A DNA stretch of 64,000 bases from Aurantiochytrium sp. KH105 (lineage: Eukaryota; Sar; Bigyra; Thraustochytrida; Thraustochytriidae). Position 1 is the first letter of the stretch; every line of letters begins with the position of its first letter. This document shows, piece after piece, positions 9,880 through 20,200 of the stretch. The stretch lies in the NCBI GenBank assembly GCA_003116975.1, contig BGKB01000020.1, positions 186,001-250,000 on the forward strand. Reading direction: 5' to 3'. Both the position numbers and the translations under genes were made by a program. The notes below the pieces were generated by a model. That model saw only the letters and a program-made list of their open reading frames with translations. It did no database searches and had not been told where the DNA came from.

Positions 9880-11001
9880 CTAGTATCCATCCTCGAGCTC
9901 ATAGGCAGCAAGAGGAAAGTCCGGATAAGGTGATGGCATGTGTCGGCGTCGATGACGGTGAGCTGCCAAGGTTTGGGACAGCTGGGATGAAGGTTTGGGC
10001 CTTGCAAGTCGTTGCAAACGCTTGACAGTGTCAATGTGAACGGCGCGCTTGTCTTGCAAGGTCTGAATGTATTTGTTTAGCATGCGCTCCTTTGCTTCGC
10101 TGTATGCTTCTGGAAGCTCGTGACGAAGCCGCGCTTCGGCGTGCAGCTCGGCCTCAAGTGCAGCAATTTGATCCTCAGCTTTGGTCATTTTCGTCACTGC
10201 AAGCTTGATGCGACGAAGAATGCTCGATGGATCATAATTCTCCTCTTGTCGGTCTCGGTCTTCGTCATCGTCATCGTCATCATCGTTTTCATCCTCTGTT
10301 GTACGTGGGTAGATTCGCTCGTTTCGGGTATCTTCGTCGCCATCGTTATTGTCTTGGTAAAAATAGGTTTCGCTGTCTCGAGTGGCGCCTTGAGAGGGTG
10401 CATGCCGTCTTCCCTTTCGCAGGGGAGCGCTCGGACTGTGATGCGAGATATGGGCGTTGTTGAGCGTTTCAGGGTTGCGCTCGAACTTGCGAGTGCCCTC
10501 AAGATCTTCGTCAGTTTCAGCACGCATCCAGCCGAGGAGGATATCGCCAAGTCGCGTCGAGCGGCAAAGTCGCACAAAGGCTGCCGGCGGGAGCACCGCG
10601 CCGAGCGCGGGATCTGCAAAGCGTTCAAAGGTGCGTCCCGCGTCGAAGACATCAATCTGATCTCCAACGAGGGAAATGATGTGCTTGAACTGGGCTGGAG
10701 TGACGACATCTGAGGCGCGGTGGACACTTCTCGCGCCAAATCTCTCAAAGAGTCTTCCCGCGACAAAGTCTGTGCTGCCGCGGTTTTTAAAGGCGGCGCG
10801 GCGGTCCGCGTGGAGGTCAAAGAGGACCTGCAGGAAGGCCTCCTGGGAGAGTCCACTGGCCTTGCGGTGGCGCTCAAAGACGCGACCAGCATCGAAGGCG
10901 CGTAGGTCCTCGTGTTCGATTTCCTCGTCGAGAGTTGCATCTTGTCGAGGCGCGTCTGTGTCGCGCGTGTCGCGCAGCCCGTGGCTCGTAATATTTTCCA
11001 T
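9880..11001 (-). CDS. Internal-repeat protein with AGR.FER motifs, acidic run and coiled coil
   Basis: The predicted protein has 373 residues starting at the ATG at 11001; the frame upstream begins only at a TTG. The N-terminal half holds a repeat of about 40-46 residues whose signature is FDAGRVFER (36-44), FVAGRLFERF (79-88), FDAGRTFERF (119-128) and a weaker LEGTRKFER (167-175). The first three are followed by a pattern like VTPAQFKHIISLV. This resembles degenerate EF-hand helix-loop-helix units without the calcium-binding acidic loop, but that is inference. Residues of about 235-265 are strongly acidic with a poly-Asp run. About 275-345 is a charged helix likely to form a coiled coil, and the tail is basic. 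No known family is assigned. Confidence 0.65.
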   Translation of the reverse strand: MENITSHGLRDTRDTDAPRQDATLDEEIEHEDLRAFDAGRVFERHRKASGLSQEAFLQVLFDLHADRRAAFKNRGSTDFVAGRLFERFGARSVHRASDVVTPAQFKHIISLVGDQIDVFDAGRTFERFADPALGAVLPPAAFVRLCRSTRLGDILLGWMRAETDEDLEGTRKFERNPETLNNAHISHHSPSAPLRKGRRHAPSQGATRDSETYFYQDNNDGDEDTRNERIYPRTTEDENDDDDDDDEDRDRQEENYDPSSILRRIKLAVTKMTKAEDQIAALEAELHAEARLRHELPEAYSEAKERMLNKYIQTLQDKRAVHIDTVKRLQRLARPKPSSQLSQTLAAHRHRRRHMPSPYPDFPLAAYELEDGY

Positions 11002-11140
11002 TGTGTCTGCGAGAACAATCAAGCTAGGGTTCGACTCGTGTTCTCAGGGGAGAGGCGGGTGGCACGGGCGCGGCGCGGGCGAGCAGACTGCTCGAGTCTG
11101 CTCTGCGCTTGTGGTGCTCTGCTCTGCGCTCGCAATCCTC

Positions 11141-11198
11141 TGCGTTTGCGCTTGCGTTTGCGCTTGCGCTTGCGCTTGCGCTTGCGCTTGCGCTTGCG
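11141..11198. repeat. (TTGCGC)n hexanucleotide repeat
   Basis: About nine to ten near-perfect hexamers lie about 140 bp upstream of the minus-strand start at 11001. Confidence 0.9.
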
Positions 11199-11630
11199 GT
11201 GCTCTCAGGCTATTTTGCAGGGCTCGTCAATACATTTGGGTTGCTCACAACCGTCATCGCAGAACGTCTGCGGAACATCTCCGGCACCAGCAGTGGCAAT
11301 GTGTGTCCGGTGTTCCTCCTGTTCTTCCGGGAAATCCCGGCCGCCCTCGTTGACGCACGGAATGTTCTTGCGAGCTGCGGCGGGGCGCGTCAGAGGCGGG
11401 TGCCCCCGCAGCGCGCGGACTTGTGTTGACGCGGAAATCGCCACGAAAGCGCGCGGAATTGATCGTGCGAGGAATGCAGTAGTATAGTATCCTGTAGGGG
11501 GCGCTTAGAGCTACTGGGCCTAGCCTAGGATGTTTGTGAGTTAGGCACTGCTACTGCTAGCACCCTGACCCTCCGATGCAGGCAGCGGGACAGCCGCGCC
11601 GAGGTCCGTCGCCTCCTCTGCCTGCTTCGC

Positions 11631-11667
11631 TCCTCCCTCCCTCCCTCCCTCCCTCCCTCCCTCCCTC
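11631..11667. repeat. (CTCC)n tetranucleotide repeat
   Basis: Eight or nine CCTC units form a pure pyrimidine tract. Confidence 0.9.
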
Positions 11668-12850
11668 TCTCGGCGCTTTGCCCGCGAGCTGCCAGCTTGC
11701 TTTCTCGCCTCGTAGCTTGCCGGAGGCGCGGCTCCCTTCACATCAACCCGGCCAATGGCAAGTTGCGCGGTGCTTTCGCGGCGCTTCCGGCTCTGGTTTT
11801 TGTGGTCGCGCGCGAGGAGGCGACGGTCGAAAACGCGCGACACAGCAGGAGCGAGATGCCTCGCCTCTGTCTGCCGGCCACTGTCCGCTGCAGATGCCCG
11901 CCGGGTCAACGCGCGGTCCGGCGCGTCAATGACCTTCCGAGGCCTGGCGTGCGTCCGTGCGTGCGTGCTTGCTTGTTTGCTTATGTATAACTTGCCATTG
12001 GTTGTTGTAGTTGCCTGCGTCGCTCGCTGTTGAAAGACACACACAGAGCACTCGTGGCTTGCCCAAGGGAGATGCGGCGCTCGCCATTGGCCGCTGTCGC
12101 TGCCGGGGCTGGTGTGGCCATGGTGGCTGGCTGGCCGTGCCGCATCGACCTTCGTGAGGATTGGCACTGTGCGTGCGTGCGTGCGGTGGGGGGCGGATGC
12201 GGTCACACTGCCAGCGGCGGCAGCTGCCGAATGCAGCTCGCCCTAGCAGGTCGGTCAGTCGGCCTCGCCCGCCCGCTCCGCCGCTCCGGGACCGCATTCC
12301 CGAGTCCCTGCCTCGCGCAGAGAGTCCCGTCTGCCTCTGCAGCTGGCTGGCTTGTTTCTTACTATCTTTCTTTCTTTCCTTCTTTCGTCTCGGCCTCGAT
12401 GTCGCGATGCGAACCGCGAGGCGCAGACGCTGCGCATCACCTGCGAGGAGCTGCGGGCGCCGACCTGTGGAGGATCCAGGGCGCAGTGGGGAGGCACGTG
12501 CAGATTGGACTATACCCACAGCCCGCCACAGACGCCCCCATCGTCTTCAGCCCTGACCTTCTGGCTCTGCTCTCGGCTCTGCTCTGCTCTGCGCTGCTCT
12601 GCTCTGCTCTGCTTGTTTAGCTTGCTTGCTTGCTTGCTTCCGCGGCTTGCTTTGTATTGAGCTTGCGGCCAGCCAGCTGCAGTTGCCTTCGCTTGCCCTG
12701 GATGCTAGCTAGCTAGCAAACTAGCTCATCCGCCGGCAGAGCCAGCCTCCGGAGCCAGCCCCCTCCGCCTCCCCTGCCTGCCAGTGTCTGTCAGTCTGTC
12801 TGTCTGTCCGCACTGCGCTGCGCGTGCGTGCTCGCCGAAATTCCCCGCGC

Positions 12851-12897
12851 CCTGGCCTGGCCTGGCCTGGCCTGGCCTGGCTTGGCCTGGCCTGGCC
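12851..12897. repeat. (CCTGG)n pentanucleotide repeat
   Basis: About nine CCTGG units with one CTTGG variant. Confidence 0.9.
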
Positions 12898-13825
12898 CGC
12901 CTTGGGTTCCTTTTCCAGGCGTGATGCGTCGTGGCGTTCGTCTCCGCAGTGCGAGCGACGGGGAGACTAGCAGCAGCAGTGCAGGGAACGAGTGCACCTC
13001 TTGCGAAGATTCTAATTCACAATCATGCTGGCTGTTGTTGATGATGAAGATTTTCATTGTGCTGCGCGCAGGGCCAGGAAACGGCAAGAAATTCCTGTCA
13101 GCCAGGCTAGCTAGCTAGCTGCCAGACAGAAGCCACAAACCGGCCAAACAACAACTATGCATCTGCAGCGGTGCACGCGACCACGTGTGGCTGCAAGCTG
13201 CCAAAGTTCTTAGAATCCGGCCAACATGCGACACATGTCGCAACATGCACCATGCAACGAGCAGCGCAGCTCGCAAAGGCGCGCCATGCGAGCCCCGCGG
13301 GGAACGGGAGGAGAAGGTTTCCCTCCCCGCGCAGAAATTGACAAGAACGGGCGGGCGTGGTCCGGCTTCCCTCTCCTTCCTCCGGCCCTTCTTCTCCTCC
13401 TCGCTCCCTCTCCTCGCCCCCTCGCTCGCTCGCTCGCCCGCTCCCTCCTGCCGGTGCTGGTCTGCCCGCCGAATCCTCCCTCCTCCCGGGACCAGGCACG
13501 CGGCTGCGGCGCCGCAGTGGCCGCTGCGAGACGCGCCGCGCCATGGCGCCGCCGCCAGCCCCCGGGCGGAGCACAAGGGACGCCGCCTCCGCGTCCCGAG
13601 GAGGAGGAGGAGGGAGGGGAGACGCTGCGAGTCTGAGACCTTTGCGCGGCGCTTCCCGGCGCTTCTTGGGCGGCCGACATTGGGCCGAGGCCGAATCCGC
13701 GCGGAGCATCGCAGCAGCAGTGCAGCTGGCAGCAGCAGCAGCGGGCACGGATTGGCACATGCATGCAGTATGCGCGGCGCGGCGAGGGCGCGTGAGGCCC
13801 AGCGGCCGCAAGGCGAACGGACGCA

Positions 13826-13880
13826 AGGAATGGAATGGAATGGAATGCTATAAAATGGAATGGAATAAAATGGAATGCAT
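13826..13880. repeat. (GGAAT)n pentanucleotide repeat
   Basis: GGAAT units, partly degenerated to AAAATGGAAT, surround a TATAAAA string. The unit matches the well-known GGAAT satellite motif of other eukaryotes, but this stretch is short. Confidence 0.85.
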
Positions 13881-13967
13881 TCAGGCAGCACGGAGTGAGG
13901 GACTCGTCAGCGCCGGCCGGAGTGTGCGTGAGGCGACGCCCACGTGGCGACAAATCCAAGAGCGCTC

Positions 13968-14086
13968 GCTCCGTGCCTTGCGCCTTCCTCGCGGCCGCTT
14001 GCGCTCCGTGCCTTGCGCCTTCCTCGCTAAGCCGCTTGCGCTCCGTGCTCTGCGCCTTCCTCGCTCAGCCGCTTGCGCTCCGAGCC
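13968..14086. repeat. 35/37-bp minisatellite, three copies plus a partial
   Basis: Copies start at 13968, 14003, 14040 and 14077 with the core GCTCCGTGCCTTGCGCCTTC. The first spacing is 35 bp and the next two are 37 bp. Confidence 0.9.
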
Positions 14087-14525
14087 CGAGCAGCCAGCAC
14101 GGGCGCTGCAGCCAGAACGAACACGCACATCAAGCGCATTCCATTCCTTTCTTTTTCTTTTCCTTTTCCCCCCACTGCCACTACGCCCCACAGCCGCGCG
14201 GGACCAGCGCGCGGGCGCTTCCAGAAGAAGCCGGGCTTCCTTCCTTTTGTCCTCCTCGTCGCCGCGCTCCGCGTCAGGGCGAGAGAGAGAGTGAGAGAGA
14301 GAGTGAGTGTGCGAGTGAGCACGAGCTCATGATGTGTAGTGCATGATGAGCGAGGGTCACATACGCGCGCAGCCAGGCAGCCAGGCCGCGCATGCAAGCA
14401 GAACCCAAACCCCCAACGCAAGAATCCAAAGCAAACCCCAAACTCCAAACAGCAAGCAAATCGAATCACAACAAGCTCGACTGTAAGTAGAGAAAGAACA
14501 AGCAAGCAAGCAAGCAACAGCAAGT

Positions 14526-16952
14526 ATGGCGATCCAGGAAGGTCAGGTCCAGGGCGAGGGCGCACAGGCCGCCGAGCCGCCAATGCTCGAGCCCAAGGTG
14601 ATCAAGACCACCGCATCGGAGAGCGATGTGTCCGAGGCAGAGACCAAGATGAGCACCAGCAACAGCTCCGCGGCGCTCAACAACCTCGACGGCGCCGAGA
14701 CCCGCTCGCGCGGCGGCTCCGTCGCCTCCCAGGCCACCGCCGCCATCCCACTCCTCGGCTTCGGCACCTTTAACGAGTTCAAGGACGGCGAGGCCGTCAA
14801 GGACGCCGTCAAGGTCGCTGTCAAGGAGGGCTACCGCATGTTCGACTGCGCTGCCCTCTACGGCAACGAAAAGGAGGTCGGCGAGGCCCTCCACGAGAGC
14901 GTCGAGGAGAACGAGGTCGAGCGCGAAGATCTCTTCGTCTGCTCCAAGCTTTGGTGCTGGGACGCAGCACCCGAGGACGTCGAGGATGCCTGCCGCCGCA
15001 CCCTCGCCGATCTCCAGGTCGAGTACCTCGACGTGTACATGATGCATTGGCCCAACCGCATGGCCAAGGGCGGCAAGCTCGTCTCCAAGGACTACGGCGG
15101 CAAGTTCGACTATGAGGTCGTCCACGACGGTACCGACATCGAAAAGATCATGGAAACCTACCACGCCATGGAAAAGCTCGTCGACCTCGGCCTCGTCCGC
15201 GCCCTCGGCGTCTCCAACATGGGCCCCCGCACCCTTCAGGGTCTCCTCGCCCGCTGCGAGATCCGCCCCCTCGTCCTCGAGGTCGAGATGCACCCGTACC
15301 TCGCCCAGCCCAGCCTCCTCGAGCTCTGCCAGAACGAGGGCGTCAGCGTTATTGCCTACGCCCCCCTCGGCAAGGTCGGCTACCGCGACGAGGGCCACCC
15401 CTCGCTCCTCGAGGACGAGACCATCCTCGACATTGCCGAGGAGACCGGCAAGGGCCCCGGCCAGATCCTCCTTCGCTGGGGCATCCAGCGCGGCACCTCC
15501 GTCATCCCCAAGAGCCTCCGCCCGGGTCGCATCGCCGCCAACCGTGACGTCCTCGACTGGCGTCTCACCGTCCCGCAAATGGAGCGCATCGATGCCCTCG
15601 ACCGCGGCTTCCGCTTCGTCAGCCCGCCCTGGTTTGACCTCGACACCGACTCCGAGTACTGCGTGCGCGGCGGACACCCCGGTACCCAGGCCTTCCGCAC
15701 CCCTTGCGAGGTCGACAACAACGGATGCTTCCGCAACAAGTTTGAGCGCCCCGGCAAGTACCTCGAGACCGAGATTGTCATTCAGCGCGGCATTCTCGAA
15801 AACCTCAAGACCATCGGGAAGACCATCATCCCTGAGGTCTCCCACGATGCCCCCAACTACCTCGTCACCGACGAGATCGTCGACAACCTCTACGGTGACA
15901 AGGTGCTCCAGGGCTTCCGTGACTGCGGTCTCCAGATCGAGAAGATTGTCATCCCCTCGGCTGCCATGGACGACTCTGGCGAGCCTTCCACCGAGCCCTT
16001 CAAGAACAAGCAGCAGTACCACCGCATTGTCGACAGCATTCTCGCCACTGGCGTCTCCAAGCACACCTGCCTCATCTCCCTCGGTGGCGGCACCGTCGAT
16101 AACATTACCGGCACCATCGCCGGTACCCTGTACCGCGGTATCCACCTCGTGACCATCCCCACCACCACCATGGGCATGTGCGACGCCTCGTGCGACTTCA
16201 AGAAGGCCTTCAACGTCTCGGACTTTGGCAAGAACCTCCTCGGCTGCTACTTCCCTGCCGACTACCTTGTCATGGACCCGGACTGCCTCAAGTCTCTCAG
16301 CGACCGCCACATTCTCAACGGTATCGCCGAGGCCCTCAAGCACGCTCTCTGCCAGTGCACGGACTTTACGGCTACCATTGTCGACCCGCTCCGTGATGCC
16401 GGCGAAGACAAGAGCAAGGTTCTCCGCGACGGTGACTACCTGCTCAAGCTCATCATCGAGTGCATGGAGAAGAAGGTGTCCACCCTCGGCCCTGCCTACA
16501 ACGCTGAGCACGCCTACAACGAGATGGTCCCGCAGTACGGCCACGCCCCGGCACACGCCATCGAGCATCTCTCGTGGCACCACGGCAACGACCCTCTCCT
16601 CCACGGTGAGGCCGTCGCCATCGGCATGTGCGTCTCTGCCGAGGTCGCCTACATTCTCGGCATCTGCGAAAAGTCTGTCGTCGACGAGCATTACGAGATC
16701 GTTGGTGCCACCGGCCTCCCGTGCTTCGTCCCGGACACCATGACCATTGACCAGGTCCTCGACACCCTCAAGTACGACAAGCACTTTGTCGGCGGCAAGG
16801 CCACCATGGGTCTCGCCAAGAAGATCGGCTGGATGGCCGCCAACGAGGAGAACGACTCGTACGCCTTTATGATTGACAACGAGACTCTCCGCACCGCTTT
16901 TGAGCGCAACATCGAGCGTCGCGAGAACCAGAGCCAGCAAAAGTCGGCATAA
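14526..16952 (+). CDS. Aldo-keto reductase fused to a dehydroquinate-synthase-like sugar phosphate cyclase
   Basis: This 808-residue protein joins two enzymes. Residues 1-70 are a Ser/Ala-rich leader without a clear signal peptide. Residues 72-370 are an aldo-keto reductase with the full catalytic tetrad: Asp107 (MFDCA), Tyr112 (LYGNE), Lys141 (SKLW) and His174 (MHWP), plus IPKS at 327-330 for NADPH binding. Residues of about 405-800 are of the dehydroquinate-synthase fold. They carry the NAD loop SLGGGTVDN (518-526), IPTTTMGMCDAS (544-555), NGIAEALKHA (598-607) with metal ligand Glu602, and the metal-site histidines in QYGHAPAHAIE (His673, His677) and LLHGEAVAIGM (His693). These departures from true dehydroquinate synthase fit the wider sugar phosphate cyclase group (2-epi-5-epi-valiolone, gadusol and deoxy-inosose synthases). 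Substrate is unknown; a cyclisation coupled to reduction is my inference. Codons end overwhelmingly in C, suggesting high expression. Confidence 0.88.
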   Translation: MAIQEGQVQGEGAQAAEPPMLEPKVIKTTASESDVSEAETKMSTSNSSAALNNLDGAETRSRGGSVASQATAAIPLLGFGTFNEFKDGEAVKDAVKVAVKEGYRMFDCAALYGNEKEVGEALHESVEENEVEREDLFVCSKLWCWDAAPEDVEDACRRTLADLQVEYLDVYMMHWPNRMAKGGKLVSKDYGGKFDYEVVHDGTDIEKIMETYHAMEKLVDLGLVRALGVSNMGPRTLQGLLARCEIRPLVLEVEMHPYLAQPSLLELCQNEGVSVIAYAPLGKVGYRDEGHPSLLEDETILDIAEETGKGPGQILLRWGIQRGTSVIPKSLRPGRIAANRDVLDWRLTVPQMERIDALDRGFRFVSPPWFDLDTDSEYCVRGGHPGTQAFRTPCEVDNNGCFRNKFERPGKYLETEIVIQRGILENLKTIGKTIIPEVSHDAPNYLVTDEIVDNLYGDKVLQGFRDCGLQIEKIVIPSAAMDDSGEPSTEPFKNKQQYHRIVDSILATGVSKHTCLISLGGGTVDNITGTIAGTLYRGIHLVTIPTTTMGMCDASCDFKKAFNVSDFGKNLLGCYFPADYLVMDPDCLKSLSDRHILNGIAEALKHALCQCTDFTATIVDPLRDAGEDKSKVLRDGDYLLKLIIECMEKKVSTLGPAYNAEHAYNEMVPQYGHAPAHAIEHLSWHHGNDPLLHGEAVAIGMCVSAEVAYILGICEKSVVDEHYEIVGATGLPCFVPDTMTIDQVLDTLKYDKHFVGGKATMGLAKKIGWMAANEENDSYAFMIDNETLRTAFERNIERRENQSQQKSA

Positions 16953-17234
16953 TCTATTCTGCTCTCGCACTCTGACTTGCTTGAATCATCACACAATTTT
17001 TCTCCGTAAACTAGGCCTAAAACACAAAACATAGAATCCTTTTCGTATCAGTCTACGTATACCTACCACACCTGCTATACCACAGACCATCAGATTCACT
17101 TTTCATTGCCGTATCATCTTTCGATGCAAAATTACTTGCCACCGTGGTAACAGTAAAGCCACGCCAGCCTGCAGTCGAATTTTCACGTTGACAAACAATT
17201 TGTGAAGCGCAACAAAAGAAAAAAGGGAAATATT

Positions 17235-20200
17235 TCAGATCTCGTCACCGTCAGACTCGTACAAACTGCCGTATTCAAACTCTTCCAAGTTGTCTGTGCG
17301 TGCAATGCGAACAGATGTGTCAGACTCCTCCTGGGCCTCACGAGGCGGGCCGCTGCGCAGATTGTCTTCGCGAAATATACTTCTGAACGTATCAAAGGTA
17401 AACGAAGGCGCTTCCAGACCCCCACTAGTAGCAGCAGCAGCAGCAGCAGTGGTAGATGACACACGCTGCGACGAAGTTGCACGCGCCGATCGACGCCCAA
17501 ACTCCGAATTCGCTTCATCGATCGCATTCTGTGCGGCAAGACGCGTAGGAAAACAGCCCAAGTACGTATGACGTCCGTCTGCAACGTGATGCGCATCAAA
17601 GGCTCCATCAATGCGAGCTTCCACCCCGGAAGATGCGCGAGGGTCCCAAGGATCGCGAGAGATGAAAACGTCGCCCATATTGTCCACCTCACGAGCCTGC
17701 AGCTCCTGCAACGCGCTCTCGACCCCAATTGCGAGCTCGCGAATTTCACGCTCCGTCTGCGCGAGGTCGTCGAGCTGTTCCCTAAAGCGTCGGCTTGAAG
17801 ACTCCAGCTGCAGGCTGTGCACCATGACCATTGATTGGATCAACTCTCCGGACTGCATGTCGCGCTGCCAGCGATCCGTTTGTGCAATCTCGAGACCCCG
17901 CGTGGCGTCCAGTACGGGAAGCTCTGAGGCATCCAATTCGTCGTCGAGGCGGTCCTCGCGTAAGGCAATTTCTCGATCCTTGAAAAGGACGGCCGCGTCG
18001 TCGATTCGAGAGAGTGTCGTTGAGTAGAGAGACATGAGTTCCACGGCAACCTCGCCAGCACGACGTCGACTGGGAATGGCCTCGGCCACGATGCGCTGCA
18101 CCTCTGGAAAGGACAGCAGGTTTCGCGCGCGGGCTTCGGGCACGGATTTTAACTGATTCAGAATCTTACCCTGCTTGAAAACAAGGTACAATTCGCTCAG
18201 CTCCATTTTGATGTAGCGCTGCAGCCAACCCTCTCTCCGAAAACGCTGACTCCGTTGCAATGCCGCATGCTGCTCCCTTCGAAGGTCTTCCTCCTCCTGC
18301 ACTTGCTCGGCCACCTTTTGGTAGCCAAAAATGAGAATCGCCTGAAACATGTTCGTAATGAGAATGATCACCACCGTGGCAAAGACAAAGGCGAAAAAGA
18401 GCCCCTGCACGAACGGAATCGAATACTCCGTGTCTAGGATCTGAAACACTGGCAGACTCAGAGGAACCGAGGTTGCCCCATATCGCAGCGCCACAAAACT
18501 CAAGGTGCTTTGGCTCGGCGTAGCGACATAATCAGCTTCTGCAAAGGCCGCAAATCCCTCTCCAAAGACCTGCAGAGTAAAGAGGAGAACGCTTGTCAAA
18601 GACTCCGCAAAACTCGAGAACCGCAATGAATAGTACCCATATGCAAACTTGCAGAAAAGCGTTAGGCCAAGAACCGATACGACTGTAAACACAAGCCAGC
18701 CGGCGAGCCACGTCCCGCTCTCCACCATGCTTGTCAGTGCAATGCTGAAGCGTTTGTCCATGTCCATAAATTTGAAGAATTTGAGAAAACAAATGATCAA
18801 CGACCACGCAGAAATCATCTGAGACTGCAGGAGCACGCGCGAGTATGCATCAAAATCAGAGACGAAGACGTCTCGGCCATCGGACATGAGCGAAATCAAC
18901 GTCGATTCGTCTGTAACCAAAGCAGCCTCTTGATTGGTCCGAAGGTTCATTCGGATCGCAACCGAGACAATTACAAGCGACAGGTTCAAGGTGTCGTACA
19001 TGGCCCAGCCGAAGAACAACTGAATCATCGAACCCTTGCGCACGAGCGGAACGAGGTGGAAAAACAAAAGGTAAGCGAGCAACAGCGAGGAGAAAAGCAT
19101 GAGCACAAGCTCGAGGACCTCGGTCGTCGATTCCGTTTCTGCGTTCGTCACCAGCTTAAAAGGACGCGTCTCTGCCGTCGTCGCCGTCACACCGTATGGA
19201 TTGAGCTCAATCAAAAATGTTTGGTAGACGTATGTGTCCAAGTTCAAGCTGTAGGCAGCAAATGAGACAAAAAGAGCCACAGTCGAGTCGTCGAGCCACC
19301 GGTCAGCTCTGAGCTCCTCGAAATGAGCGCTTGCAGCCGAGCGATTTCCACCTTGGATGTCAATGACGAAACCTGAGGCCGGGTATACGTAAAAGATTCC
19401 CGCAAATCTCAAATTACTCGTGATCTTCTTCGCATCCAGTATCAGGTTTCCGCCTTCAGAAACTACAGTACTCCTTGCGAGTGTACTTTCCTCTTGAAAT
19501 TCGTACGTTCGCCCTGATGTTGAGCCCTGAAAGGGGTCCTTGTTCAGGTTGACCTCGTCGTATGGCAGGTTGCACTTCTGTTCGCTTTGCTCACTCTTTG
19601 AATTCGTGCATGGTTCTTGCTTGACACGGAGCTGCCGCAGACGGATGGCGCCAACAGGTACAAAAGCTTCATCTGGCATGATGAGCGGAACTTGTCGTTG
19701 TACTGCCGTCGAAGACGATGATGCTTGCACAGATACAGATGGCCCCATCTCCGTCCCAGACGCTTCACCCGTAAAGAGCTGCGATTCTTGCAAGACAAAT
19801 TTAAGCCAGCTGTACGTCTCCTCGAGATTGGAGATATGCGCAAAAGTCATGGACCTATTCCCGTCGACGCATGGGATGGTGCTTGCGGTCGCCGATGATG
19901 CGTTAAGGACCACCCCATCCATGCTTGAGAAGGGAAGCACGCAGTGTTGATCAACGCTGCTGTTGGACGAATACATGAATGATACAGTCTCCGCGGTGAA
20001 TGGTCTCGTAGCTAGCGTTTGAGAAAAAAGCAATCGGAATTGATACGCGTCAGGAAGAGAAACATAGTCCAGAAGATAGATGCAATAGTACAGGACCAAG
20101 ACCGAGTACACGATCATCTCAAGGATCAAAAGGCATCGCTTCCGTTTGCGCTCAAGCATTCGAACCGCCAGCTTTTGGTCCAAGAATTTGTTCCTAAACT

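Larger units (their letters stand above)
11002..14525. other. 3.5-kb gene-free divergent intergenic region, rich in microsatellites
   Basis: Two divergently oriented starts (11001 on minus, 14526 on plus) bound this region. Every open frame in it is low-complexity, overlaps frames on the other strand and matches nothing. It contains hexamer, tetramer and pentamer repeats plus a minisatellite, the main ones listed separately, and shorter GCTT, AGCT and GAGA runs. A TATAAAA string lies at 13849-13855 inside the GGAAT repeat, and a run of CAAG units ends just before the ATG at 14526. Promoters of both flanking genes must lie here, but I cannot place them. Confidence 0.5.

Noticed and set aside
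11026-11045. A tRNA B-box-like GGTTCGACTC
   Set aside because: No matching A box, acceptor stem or anticodon arm lies upstream.
14483-14520. A possible 38-bp 5' UTR intron (GTAAGT to CAG) before the AKR-cyclase start
   Set aside because: It is shorter than the other introns here (122-255 bp) and ends inside a CAAG repeat; without RNA data it is probably chance.
14466-16970. An 834-codon open frame on the minus strand, opposite the AKR-cyclase gene
   Set aside because: It is a by-product of the C-ending codon bias of the real gene, reads as a Val/Leu/Gly-rich sequence without motifs, and starts and ends with the sense gene.
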